A stretch of 64,000 nucleotides of DNA. Origin: Acuticoccus sp963704595. Lineage in GTDB: Bacteria; Pseudomonadota; Alphaproteobacteria; Rhizobiales; Amorphaceae. A model generated the notes under the pieces. That model made no database searches and was not told the origin of the DNA. It saw only the letters and a program-made list of their open reading frames with translations. Positions 53,736 through 62,262 of this stretch are shown piece after piece. Both the position numbers and the translations under genes were made by a program. Where the stretch lies: assembly GCA_963704595.1 (NCBI GenBank), contig OY969922.1, positions 2,914,001 through 2,978,000 of the forward strand, read 5' to 3'. How positions within the stretch are numbered: the stretch's first letter is position 1; every line of letters starts with the position of its first letter.

Positions 53736-55309
53736 TTGAGCACCAGCTTCGACGCCGTCGTGATCGGCGGCGGCCACAATGGCCTCGCCGCCGCCATCCA
53801 CCTTGCCAAAAGCGGCATGTCGGTCGCGCTGGTGGAGCGCAACCAGCGCCTCGGCGGCGCGATCGCGACGGACGAAGTCACCCTCCCCGGCTTCCGCCAC
53901 GACCTTTACGCGATGAACCTGTCGCTGTTTGCAGGCTCCCCCTTCGCACAGGCGTATGGCGCGGACCTTGCCGCCCACGGCCTCGCCTACGTTCCGGCGG
54001 CCGACTGCTTCGCGAGCCCCTTCGGCGACCGCTGGCTCGGCGTCTCCACAGATGCCGAGGCGACCGCCTCGCGCATCGACGCGCTTCAGCGCGGCGGACG
54101 GCGCGCGCTGGCGCGAGATGACGGCGGCCTTCGGCGGCGACGCGGCGCACTATTTCGCGATCCTCGGCGCGCCGATGCGGCTTTCCTCGCTCGCCGGCCT
54201 CTTCTACCGGACGATGCGCGCCAAGGGGCGGACGTGGACGTTCGAGGCGATCCGCCTCCTCCTCTCCAGCCCGCGCGATTTCCTCGACGCCAACTTCACC
54301 TCTCCCGAGGTGAAGGCCCTCCTCGCCCCATGGGGAATGCATCTCGACTTTCCGCCCGATGCCTCGGGCGGCGCGATGTTCCCCTATCTCGAGGCGATGG
54401 CGGACCAGGCGTTCGGCATGGCGCTCGGCAAGGGCGGCGCCGACGTGGTGCCGAAGGCGATGGCAGGCCTCTTCGCAGCGCTCGGCGGCGAGGTCCGCAC
54501 CGGCGCCGAGGCGACCCGGATCGCGGTGAGCGGCGGACGCGCCACCGGGGTTGAGCTCGCGAGCGGCGAGATGCTGACCGCGAAGGAGGCCGTGCTCGCG
54601 TCCGTCACCCCGTCCGCGCTCCTGCGGCTCGTCGGCGGGTCCACAGGCAAGGCTGAGACCGACCGGGCGCTTGCCGGCTTCCGACACGGCCCCGGCACGA
54701 TGATGATCCACATCGCCTGCGACACGCTGCCGGACTGGCGGGCCGGCGAAGCGCTGCAGCGCTTCGCCTACGTGCACATCGCGCCGACCATGTCCGGCCT
54801 CTCCACCACCTACGCCGAGGCGATGGAGGGCCGGCTGCCGGCCGAGCCCGGCATCGTCGTCGGCCAGCCGACCGCGATCGACCCCTCCCGCGCGCCGGAC
54901 GGCAAGCACATCCTCTGGGTCCAGGTGCGCGTCGTGCCGTCCACGGTCGCGGGCGACGCGAAGGGCGAGATCGCGCCCGGCGCGTGGGCAGGCGTGAAGG
55001 AGGCGATGGCGGACCGGGTGATGGCGATCATCGAGCGCGAGGCGCCCGGCTTCGGCGCCAAGGTGTCTGGCGCGCACCGTCCATTCGCCGGACGATCTGG
55101 AGGCCGCCAACCCCAACCTCGTCGGCGGCGATTCGCTGGGCGGCAGCCATCACCTCCGGCAGAACTTCTTCTTCCGCCCTGCCCTCGGCATGGCGGACCA
55201 CACGAGCCCGGTGAAGGGCCTCCACATGATCGGCTCGTCGACCTGGCCGGGCGCCGGTGTCGGCGCGGGCTCAGGCTTCCTCGGCGCCAAGCGCATCACG
55301 CGGCGCTGA
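53736..55309 (+). pseudogene. Second CrtI/PYROXD2-like FAD oxidoreductase, two frameshifts as read
   Basis: A homologue of the 51-52.7 kb gene on the opposite strand. It starts LSTSFDAVVIGGGHNGLAAAIHLAKSG, then VALVERNQRLGGAIATDE. It continues in other frames as DGARWREMTAAFGGDAAHYF and then DLEAANPNLVGGDSLGGSHH, and ends HMIGSSTWPGAGVGAGSGFLGA. The frame changes near 54084 and 55066; removing one base at each place restores a protein of about 523 residues. I infer sequencing insertions. The TTG start at 53736 is preceded by GAGGAG; ATG 53721 is an alternative. Confidence 0.8.
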
Positions 55310-55363
55310 CGGCGGGCCGCAACAAGTCTAGACTGGGCGGGATAACAATAACAGGAGGCCCCG

Positions 55364-55717
55364 ATGCCCGAGACAGTCCGCATCGCCGCTCTGGCGCTCG
55401 TCCTTGCCGCAGCGTTCACCCTCCCCGCCGCAGCGCAGAGCTTCGACTGCGCCAAGGCGAGCGCGCCCGACGAGAAGGCCGTCTGCGCCAGCGGCGAACT
55501 CTCCGCCCTCGATGACGAGATGAGCGCCCTCTACGACGACATCATGAGCCACGCGATGATGGGCGTTTCCGGCGAGACCCGCGACGGCCAGGAAGCCTTC
55601 CTCGACTCCCGCGCAGCCTGCGGCGCCGCCGACGCGTGCCTCGAAACCGCCTACAAGAGCCGCATCGCCGAGCTCACCCGCATCAAGAAGGACATCGGCC
55701 AGGGCGGCGCGAACTGA
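55364..55717 (+). CDS. LprI-like (DUF1311) secreted protein
   Basis: A 117-residue protein with a signal peptide (MPETVRIAALALVLAAAFTLPAAAQ). The mature part SFDCAKASAPDEKAVCASGELSALDDEMSALYDDIM is the lysozyme-inhibitor LprI/DUF1311 pattern: a Cys pair followed by an LD-rich helix. A second Cys pair follows in ACGAADACLETAYKSRI. It probably sits in the periplasm; some relatives inhibit lysozyme, but the function here is not shown. GGAGGCCCCG precedes the ATG. Confidence 0.82.
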   Translation: MPETVRIAALALVLAAAFTLPAAAQSFDCAKASAPDEKAVCASGELSALDDEMSALYDDIMSHAMMGVSGETRDGQEAFLDSRAACGAADACLETAYKSRIAELTRIKKDIGQGGAN

Positions 55718-55891
55718 CCTCTCCGAGGGGCAGTTGTCCGCGGGACGACTTCGCAGACATTCTGAGAGCGCCGGGTTCATTTCAACTCACGCGCAAGTCC
55801 CGATTGACACGGCACGGTCGTTGCATTTCCATAATTTGAAGTCTGAAACAAAATTCGGGGCGGGTCGCCCGCCTCGGGACGGAGGACGACC

Positions 55892-57435
55892 ATGGCTTTG
55901 ACCCGGCGCGCGCTTGGCATTTGCGCGCTCACCCTCGGCCTCGCCGCCGCAATCGCAGGCGGGCCGGCCCTGCCCGCCGCGGCGCAGGACGACGACACCC
56001 TCACCATCGCCTACAACGTGTCGCTCCCCTCCTGGGACCCGACCGTCGGCCCCTCGGCGGTGAACCCGACCATCCAGGGCATCTACCGCTCGGTGTTCGA
56101 CCAGTTCATCGGCCAGGCGCCGGACCTCACCATCGAGCCCGGCATCCTCACCGAGTGGGGCTGGACCGACGACAACACCCGGATCCGCATGGTCGTCCGC
56201 GACGGCGTGAAATGGCACAATGGCGACCCGCTGACGCGCCGAAGACGTGGTCTGGTCGCTGGAGCGCGCCGGCACCGCCGAGACCGGCAACCCGATCCAG
56301 TTCGTCTGGTCGAAGGTCGGCAACTTTCCAGATCGACGGCAACGTCATCACCGCCGACGTGATCGAGTACGAGCCCACCCTCTTCAAGTGGATGGCCTTC
56401 CTCACCGGCTACGTCCTGCCGAAGAACTACTACGAGGAAGTCGGCCCCGAGGGCTTCGCCGAGAAGCCGATCGGCTCCGGCCCCTACATGGTCGACGAGT
56501 TCCAGCAGAACGCCTTCGTCCGCCTGAAGGCCAACCCCGACTACTGGGGCGGCGCGCCGGCCTACGAGACGGTCGTCATCAAGTTCGTGCCGGACGCGAC
56601 CTCCCGCGTGGCGGAAGTGGAGTCGGGTGCGTCCGACGTCGCGTTCGACATGCCCTACGAGGAGTATGACCGGCTGAAGGAGAAGGACGGCCTCTCCGGC
56701 ATCACCACCCCCGTCTCCGACATCGCGATGATCTTCCTCAACGACGTCGAGCCGATGCTGGACGAGAACGTGCGCAAGGCCGCGGCGATGTCGGTCCCGA
56801 AGGATCTCCTGATCGACCGCCTGCTCGCCGGCTACGGCGTCCCGATCTCGACGCTGCAGACCGCCGAGTACGACGCCTACGACGCATCGATCGAGGCGCC
56901 CTACGATGTCGAGAAGGCCAAGGAGCTACTCGCCGCCTCCGGCTACGGCCCCGAGAACCCGGTGAAGTTCACGATCCAGACGACGCGCGGCTTCAAGCCG
57001 AAGGATTACGAGATGATCCAGGCGATCGTCGGCGCGTGGCGGCGGATCGGCATCGAGGCGGACATCGAGGTCTACGAGATCGCCAAGCACTACGAGCTGC
57101 GCGCGGCGGACACCCTCGCCCCGGCGGCGTTCTACAACTGGGGCAACGCCATCGGCGACCCGGCGACCTCCACCGGCTTTGCGATGTTCGGCCCTTCGCC
57201 GCACTCGGTCTGGGACGGGCAGGAGCTGATCGACGCCATCATCCCGCTCTGGGGCGAGGCTGACGAGGCCAAGCGCATCGAGGGCTGGAAGGCCGTCGAC
57301 AAGATGATCGCCGAGAACGCCTACGTGATCCCGCTCCTCCAGTACGTGCAGCCGATCATCCATTCGGACAGCGTGAAGGTGACGCCGAACGTTTCGGGCG
57401 CGGTGATGCCGTCGCTGATGGAGCCGGCCAACTGA
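55892..57435 (+). pseudogene. ABC transporter substrate-binding protein, family 5 (peptide/opine/nickel type), frameshifted as read
   Basis: A periplasmic SBP_bac_5 protein with a signal peptide (MALTRRALGICALTLGLAAA to AAAQ). It continues DTLTIAYNVSLPSWDPTVGPSAVNP, GVKWHNGDPLTAEDVVWSLERAG and KNYYEEVGPEGFAEKPIGSGPYMVDEF. The C-terminal half has KELLAASGYGPENPVKFTIQTTRG. The frame changes near 56236 and 56326; deleting one base at each joins all parts into about 513 residues. No permease or ATPase genes follow, so it may be an orphan binding protein. A terminator follows. Confidence 0.82.
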
Positions 57436-57472
57436 CGGGACCTCTCGCCCGCTGAACGGGGCGGCACAACAG

Positions 57473-57508
57473 AAAAGCGCCGGCGGATCGAACCTGCCGG
57501 CGCTTTTT
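57473..57508. terminator. Rho-independent terminator, bidirectional
   Basis: AAAAGCGCCGGC (57473-57484) pairs with GCCGGCGCTTTT (57496-57507) around an 11-nt loop. A run of five T follows on the plus strand and a run of A/T on the minus side. It terminates the ABC binding protein gene and, from the other side, the small minus-strand gene at 57532-57800. Confidence 0.9.
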
Positions 57509-57531
57509 CTGTGTCTGGACTGTCGAGGCGT

Positions 57532-57800
57532 TCAGCGTGCCTGGGCGTGGTCGTCCGCAGGCGCCATTGGGCTGAAGAATGCGCGGGCAATGGGCTCGAG
57601 CACCGGGCGGATCTGATCGTCGATCGCCTTTCTGGCAGGCCTGTGGTGACGCTGGCCGAAAGTTCGTCGAGCGTCATCTGGGAGCGGCCGGGAATATTGA
57701 GGAGGGCCGCAGCGTAGAGAAGGTCGCGTTTCGAAAAGCCCGTCGCGCCGAATTTCTGCGCTCTTTCCTCGACGCGTTGGTTCAATTCGCTCTGTGTCAT
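57532..57800 (-). pseudogene. Small hypothetical gene hidden by one frameshift
   Basis: Begins MTQSELNQRVEERAQKFGATG, then FSKRDLLYAAALLNIPGRSQ and MTLDELSASVTTGL. Allowing for one missing base near 57636, it continues RKAIDDQIRPVLEPIARAFF and SPMAPADDHAQAR before a TGA at 57532-57534, about 89 residues. Both halves look like helical protein and the gene then ends just before the shared terminator, which supports the repair. I do not recognise a family. As read without repair, the frame runs on as nonsense across the terminator into the neighbouring gene. Confidence 0.5.
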
Positions 57801-58033
57801 CGCAAACCTCAGGATAACGACGCCGTCTCAGGCTCTATTCTCACACATCGACCCGAAGAACACAACCCCTCGTTGATTGAGGCTTCAGCATAGTCTAACC
57901 TAGCCGATTCCCGGCGACAATCGCGAAATCGTTCGTCCGTGTTCGTCAGATCAACGGTCCTTGGCACGAGCCGGTTCCCGCCTCTCGCCCCAGCGTTAAC
58001 CGCTATCTGTCGCTTCTGCACAGATTGTAACGA

Positions 58034-59046
58034 TCAGAAAAGCCGGAGCTGATCGGCAAGGAAAGCCGCTGCTATGAGGAAAATCGCGACGCCCGCAAAA
58101 AGTTGCATCAACGGGACTGCATAACGGGCATACCGCGCTCCGCTGGCGAGCACCGTGGCGCCGCGGGCACTCACCGCCGAGACAGCGACGAGGCTGATGA
58201 AGGTCCCGGTCCCTATTGCCATCGCGACGGCCGACGCCGCACCGATCCACAACAGGTTGAGGCGCCAGGCCGCGACGAGAACGAAGACGGCGCCGGTGCA
58301 AGGCCTGAGACCGATGCCGATGATCAGCATCAGCGCATCGCGCAGCGAATGGATCGCCTCGGCCTCGGCAAGGGTCGGCGCGTGGCGGTGGCCGCATCCG
58401 TCATGATCGTGGTCGTGATGGTCGTGGTCATGGCCTGGTGATCGTCGGCGGGCTCGAACCAGACGTTCATGCCGCGCCATGCCCGGCGGATCAGCACAAG
58501 CGAGATGACGATCACCGCGACGTAGCTCGCCGGGACGAGAACGACGTCGGTCGCCATCTGCGCCCAGCCCGCCGTGATGTCGAGAACCGAGAAGCTGCCG
58601 TAGACGAGGACGATGGCGGTGAGGGCCTGCGCGAGGCTTGCGAGGCCGGAGAGGACGACGAGGCGCAGCGCCGTCATCCGGCTCGCAAGCCCCGCGCCGG
58701 CGATCAGGAACTTGCCGTGGCCCGGAACCGCTGCGTGGATGAAGCCGTAGGCGAGGCACGCGCCGAGCAGCGTGACCGACGCCGAGAGCGCGTTGCTCCC
58801 CTCCATCGAGAGGAGCTGGGTGATCATGTCGTAGAACGCGCGCTTCTGCGCGCCGGCCCAGTGCGCGAGGTCCACCAGTCCGAGGCCGGTGGAGAGCGCT
58901 ACGGCAAGCGCGAAGAAGGCGGCGACCGCGGCGGTGGCGCTCGCCCACGTCCGCCAGCGCGAGGGCGGCGGCGTCCAGACGCGCCCGCCCGGCGCTGCGT
59001 GCGGATCGGCCTCCTCGCCCTGCCGCGGGATGGTGGGGACGGACAT
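58034..59046 (-). pseudogene. NicO-family metal permease with His-rich loop, one frameshift as read
   Basis: A membrane transporter of the nickel/cobalt/zinc-efflux-like NicO (RcnA) family, about 338 residues. The first frame covers an N-terminal TM segment, GACLAYGFIHAAVPGHGKFLIAGAGL (the HAxxPDH-like motif) and further helices up to NVWFEPADD. The second frame gives the loop PGHDHDHHDHDHDGCGHRH and then LMLIIGIGLRPCTGAVFVLVAAW and three more helices. A missing base near 58438, in a C run, explains the shift. It lies 41 nt after znuA on the same strand, so it is probably the last gene of the zinc operon. Export or import and the exact metal are open. Confidence 0.8.
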
Positions 59047-59086
59047 GCGGTTCACCGGCCCCAACTGGCGTCCGATCGCGGTGCCG

Positions 59087-60124
59087 TCAACTCTGCGGCC
59101 CGAGTTCGGCGGCGATGGTGTCGGCGTTGTGCTCCATCATCGAGAGATAGTCGGGCGCCGGGCCATCCTTGGCGGACAGCGTGCCGGCGTAGAGCGTGCC
59201 GCCGATCCGCGCGTCGGTCTCCGCGGCGATCTGACGCGACAGGCGCGGGTCGGACGCCGCTTCCAGGAACACCGCCTTCACCCCGTCCTGCCGGATGCGG
59301 GTGATGATCCGCGCCATGTCGGTCGCGGACGGTTCCGCCTCGGTGCTGAGGCCGACGGGGGAGACGAACGTGAGGCCGTAGTCGCGGCCGAAATAGGCGA
59401 ACGCGTCGTGGTTGGTGACGATGAGGCGGTCCTCCTCGGGTACCTTCGCGAAGGTCGCGGCGATCCTGCCGTCGAGCGCCTTCATCTCGGCGACGTAGCC
59501 GGCAAGGTTGGCGCGGTAGGCTTCGGCCCCCTCGGGGTCGATCGCGATCAGCCCGTCCGCGATCGCCGTCGCGTAGAGCGCGCCGTTCCTGAGGCTCTGC
59601 CACCCGTGGGGGTCGTAGGCCCCATGGTCGTGGCCGTGGCCGTGGGCTTCCGCGTGCTCTTCGTGATCGTCGTCGTCATGCTTGCCGTGCGCGGCGTTGT
59701 CGTGATCGTGCTCGTCTTCCTCGTGCGCGGCATGATCGTCATGGCCCGCCTGGCCGTGCTCGTCGGCGTGGTCGCCGTCCATCGCGATGGGGTCGATGGT
59801 TCGGCTCGCGACCACGACGGGGCCGTCGTAGCCGGCGCTCTCCTGCAGCCGCTCCATCCAGCCCTCGAGCTGGAGGCCGTTGACGACGAGGAGATCGGCC
59901 TCGGCGATGGTCCTCGCGTCCTTCGGCGAGGGCCGGAAGACGTGGGGATCACCCATTTCGCCGACGAGCGAGGTGACGACGGCGCGCTCCCCGGCAACGT
60001 TGCGGGTCATGTCGGCGAGGATCGGCATGGTGGCGACGACGCGGACCGGCTCGGCGGACGCTGCGGTCGCGGCGAGGATGGCCGATACCGCGACGGCGGT
60101 GGCGGAGAGTTTCATGGTGGTCAT
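59087..60124 (-). CDS. znuA: Zinc ABC transporter substrate-binding protein ZnuA
   Basis: A 345-residue periplasmic metal-binding protein with a signal peptide (MKLSATAVAVSAILAATAASAE). Zn ligands are His in GDPHVFRPSPKDA, His in the DPHGW segment, His in VTNHDAFAYFGRDYG and Asp/Glu in EAASDPRLS. A long His/Asp/Glu-rich loop (about residues 118-180) is typical of zinc-specific ZnuA. ATG 60124 overlaps the znuB stop (ATGA); ATG 60115 is an alternative with GGAGG 10 nt upstream. Confidence 0.93.
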   Translation of the reverse strand: MTTMKLSATAVAVSAILAATAASAEPVRVVATMPILADMTRNVAGERAVVTSLVGEMGDPHVFRPSPKDARTIAEADLLVVNGLQLEGWMERLQESAGYDGPVVVASRTIDPIAMDGDHADEHGQAGHDDHAAHEEDEHDHDNAAHGKHDDDDHEEHAEAHGHGHDHGAYDPHGWQSLRNGALYATAIADGLIAIDPEGAEAYRANLAGYVAEMKALDGRIAATFAKVPEEDRLIVTNHDAFAYFGRDYGLTFVSPVGLSTEAEPSATDMARIITRIRQDGVKAVFLEAASDPRLSRQIAAETDARIGGTLYAGTLSAKDGPAPDYLSMMEHNADTIAAELGPQS

Positions 60125-60990
60125 GCCTCCAGATGGCGCGAGCGCGGCCAGAACCGCGCCGCAATGCTGCCGTTGCGCCCCAGAAGGAGCGAGGCCACGT
60201 AGAACACCCCGAGGACGAGGATGATCGCGGGGCCGGACGGCTGATTGAAGTGGAAGGAAAGGAGCAGGCCGGCAGCGCTCGCCGCCAGCGCAAATGCGAC
60301 CGCGATCGCAGCCAGCGCACCGACGCTGACGGCCCAGAAGCGGGCCGCCGCCGCGGGCAGCACCATCATCCCGACGGCCATCAGCGTGCCGAGCGCATGG
60401 AACGCGGCGACGAGATTGACGACCGCGAGCGTCAGGAAGCCGATGTGCGCCACGAACGAAAGCCGGCTCACCCCGCGCAGGAAGTGCGGGTCGAGGCACT
60501 CCATCACAAGCGGCCGGTAGAGGACCGCGAGGGCGAACAGGGTGAAGGTCGCGATGGAGCAGAGGAGCACCAGCGCGTCGTTGTCGAGCGCGAGGACGGA
60601 CCCGAACAGGATGTGCATCAGGTCGAGGTTATTGCCGCCCGCCGAGATCATCGTCACGCCGATGGCGAGCGAGATGAGGTAGAAGGCGGCGAGGCTGGCA
60701 TCCTCGCGAAGGATGGTGGTGCGGCTGACGGCGCCGGCCGCGAGCGCCACCAGAATGCCGGCGATCAGCCCGCCGATGGTCATCGCAGAGAGCGAGAGGC
60801 CGGCGAGAAGGTAGCCCGCCGCGGCGCCCGGCAGGATGGCGTGCGCCATCGCGTCGCCGGTGAGGCTCATCCGGCGCAGCATCAGGAACACGCCGACCGG
60901 CGCCGCGCCGAGGCCGACCGCGATGCAGCCCACCAGCGCCCGCCGCATGAAGGCGAACTCCACGAACGGTGAGAGAATGTCGACGCTCAT
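60121..60990 (-). CDS. znuB: Zinc ABC transporter permease ZnuB
   Basis: A 289-residue ABC-3 family permease with eight to nine hydrophobic segments. Signatures include FMRRALVGCIAVGLGAAPVGVFLMLRRMSLTGDAMAHAILPGAAAGYLL and the end NQPSGPAIILVLGVFYVASLLLG. The start ATG overlaps the znuC stop and the end overlaps the znuA start, so the three genes are translationally coupled. Confidence 0.94.
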   Translation of the reverse strand: MSVDILSPFVEFAFMRRALVGCIAVGLGAAPVGVFLMLRRMSLTGDAMAHAILPGAAAGYLLAGLSLSAMTIGGLIAGILVALAAGAVSRTTILREDASLAAFYLISLAIGVTMISAGGNNLDLMHILFGSVLALDNDALVLLCSIATFTLFALAVLYRPLVMECLDPHFLRGVSRLSFVAHIGFLTLAVVNLVAAFHALGTLMAVGMMVLPAAAARFWAVSVGALAAIAVAFALAASAAGLLLSFHFNQPSGPAIILVLGVFYVASLLLGRNGSIAARFWPRSRHLEA

Positions 60991-61721
60991 GCGGCCCGCC
61001 GGCAAAGGTCCGCGTGGTCGTCGAACGCCTCGCCGACGGAGCGGGCGCGGGAGAGGTTGCCAGGCAGGAGAACCTCGTCCGTCGGGCCGTGGGCGACGAG
61101 CTCGCGCGCGAGGAGCGCGGTCTCGGGAAAGGCGCGCCGCACGAGGTCGATGTCGTGGACGACGGTGACGATGGTTCGCCCCTCCCCGTGCCACTTCGCG
61201 ACGATGGCGAGGAGATCCTCGATGGTTCTGGCGTCCACGGCAGCGAACGGCTCGTCGAGCAGGATGATGCCGCTGTCCTGCAGGAGGAGCCGGGCGAACA
61301 GGACGCGCTGCATCTGCCCGCCCGAAAGCGCGCCGATGGACCGCCGCTCGAAACCGTTGAGGCCGACCGCCGCAAGGGCATCGCGCGCCGCCGCACGGTC
61401 GGCGACCTTCAGCCGTCCGAACGCGCCGACCCGGGACCACAGGCCCATGGCGACCACTTCCAGAACGCTGATCGGGAAGGTGCGGTCGATCTCGCTGAGC
61501 TGCGGCAGGTAGGCGATGCTGGCGCGCGGCGGAGCGGTGATCGTCCCGGTGCGGGGCTTCAGCTCGCCGACGATCGCCTTCAGAAGCGTGGACTTGCCGC
61601 CGCCGTTGGGGCCGACGAGCGCTGTCATCGAGCCCGGCTGCAGTGTCGCCGAAACATGGTGCACCGCCGGATGGTGATTGTAGCCGAGGGTGACGTTGTC
61701 GAGCGTGATCGGGCCGGTCAT
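60987..61721 (-). CDS. znuC: Zinc ABC transporter ATP-binding protein ZnuC
   Basis: A 244-residue ABC ATPase. Walker A is GPNGGGKST, the Q-loop is in AYLPQLSEIDR, the signature is LSGGQMQRVLFARLLLQ, Walker B is IILLDEPFAAVD and the H-loop is VVHDIDL. It powers ZnuB. The ATG at 61721 overlaps the stop of a 32-codon membrane ORF (ATGA), so the order is zur-ORF-znuC-znuB-znuA. Confidence 0.95.
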   Translation of the reverse strand: MTGPITLDNVTLGYNHHPAVHHVSATLQPGSMTALVGPNGGGKSTLLKAIVGELKPRTGTITAPPRASIAYLPQLSEIDRTFPISVLEVVAMGLWSRVGAFGRLKVADRAAARDALAAVGLNGFERRSIGALSGGQMQRVLFARLLLQDSGIILLDEPFAAVDARTIEDLLAIVAKWHGEGRTIVTVVHDIDLVRRAFPETALLARELVAHGPTDEVLLPGNLSRARSVGEAFDDHADLCRRAA

Positions 61722-61816
61722 CCGATCGCCCACGCGAAGAGGGCCCACAGGATCGCCGCCAGAACCGCCGCAAGCACCAGCCGCTCGGCGACGCCGGAGA
61801 GGAGCAGCCCCCTCAC
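61718..61816 (-). CDS. Putative 32-residue single-pass membrane microprotein in the zinc operon
   Basis: A GTG-started ORF: the GTG (61816-61814) overlaps the zur TGA and its own TGA overlaps the znuC ATG. Both junctions are 4-nt overlaps. The product is MRGLLLSGVAERLVLAAVLAA then ILWALFAWAIG, one hydrophobic helix with a charged Glu-Arg pair near the N-terminus. Without it, zur and znuC would be separated by 91 nt in an operon where every other junction overlaps. No family is known to me. It may stabilise or tune ZnuBC, by analogy with other transporter microproteins; this is inference. Confidence 0.6.
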   Translation of the reverse strand: MRGLLLSGVAERLVLAAVLAAILWALFAWAIG

Positions 61817-62214
61817 GATGCGCCCCGCTGGCACCCGGCGCAGAGGCCGTGGAGCTCGACGACGGACTTCTTCGGCGCGAAGCCGCTCTGCCCCGCGCGG
61901 GCGACGAGGGATTCCACCGCGCCGCGGTCGGCCATCTCGTCGACGTCGCCGCACGCGTCGCAGATTGCGAACAGCGGCGCGGCGTCGGCATGTTCGGCGC
62001 AGCAGGCGACGTAGGCGTTGATGGATTCCAGCCGGTGCGCGAGCCCGAGGGCGATGAGGCGTTCGAGCGCGCGGTAGGCGGTGGGCGGGGCGGCGGTCGG
62101 GCGTTCGGCGCGCAGGGCGTCCAGAACGTCGTAGGCGGTGAGCGGCCGGCCCGCTTCGCTGAGCGCGCGGAGGGCGGCGCGCTGGCTGTCGTTGAGGCGA
62201 GGTTCTGTCGTCAT
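61813..62214 (-). CDS. zur: Zinc uptake regulator Zur (Fur family)
   Basis: A 133-residue zinc-responsive repressor. The winged helix is LTAYDVLDALRAERPTAAPPTAYRALERLIALGLAHRLESINAYVAC. CDACG and GLCAGC provide the two CxxC pairs for structural zinc, with His/Asp residues between them. Its start (ATG 62214) directly abuts the 27-bp palindrome, and no ribosome site precedes it, so a leaderless transcript is likely. It heads the znu operon and should repress it and itself when zinc is plentiful. Confidence 0.9.
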   Translation of the reverse strand: MTTEPRLNDSQRAALRALSEAGRPLTAYDVLDALRAERPTAAPPTAYRALERLIALGLAHRLESINAYVACCAEHADAAPLFAICDACGDVDEMADRGAVESLVARAGQSGFAPKKSVVELHGLCAGCQRGAS

Positions 62215-62241
62215 GTGAGGGCGTATAATATACGCCCTCAC
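62215..62241 (-). promoter_or_regulatory. Zur operator, perfect 27-bp palindrome, with overlapping promoter
   Basis: GTGAGGGCGTATA (62215-62227), a central A, and TATACGCCCTCAC (62229-62241) are exact inverted copies. The TATAATATA core resembles known alphaproteobacterial Zur boxes. On the minus strand, TTGCAT with a 16-17-bp spacer to TTATAC/TATACG fits a promoter that starts transcription at or next to the zur ATG. Repressor binding would cover the -10 element directly. Confidence 0.78.
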
Positions 62242-62262
62242 GCCATGCAAGAGGCTTTGGCG

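Noticed and set aside
59046..59087. Cobalamin or nickel riboswitch for the NicO permease
   Set aside because: Only 41 nt separate it from znuA, too short for such a riboswitch, and no conserved box is present.
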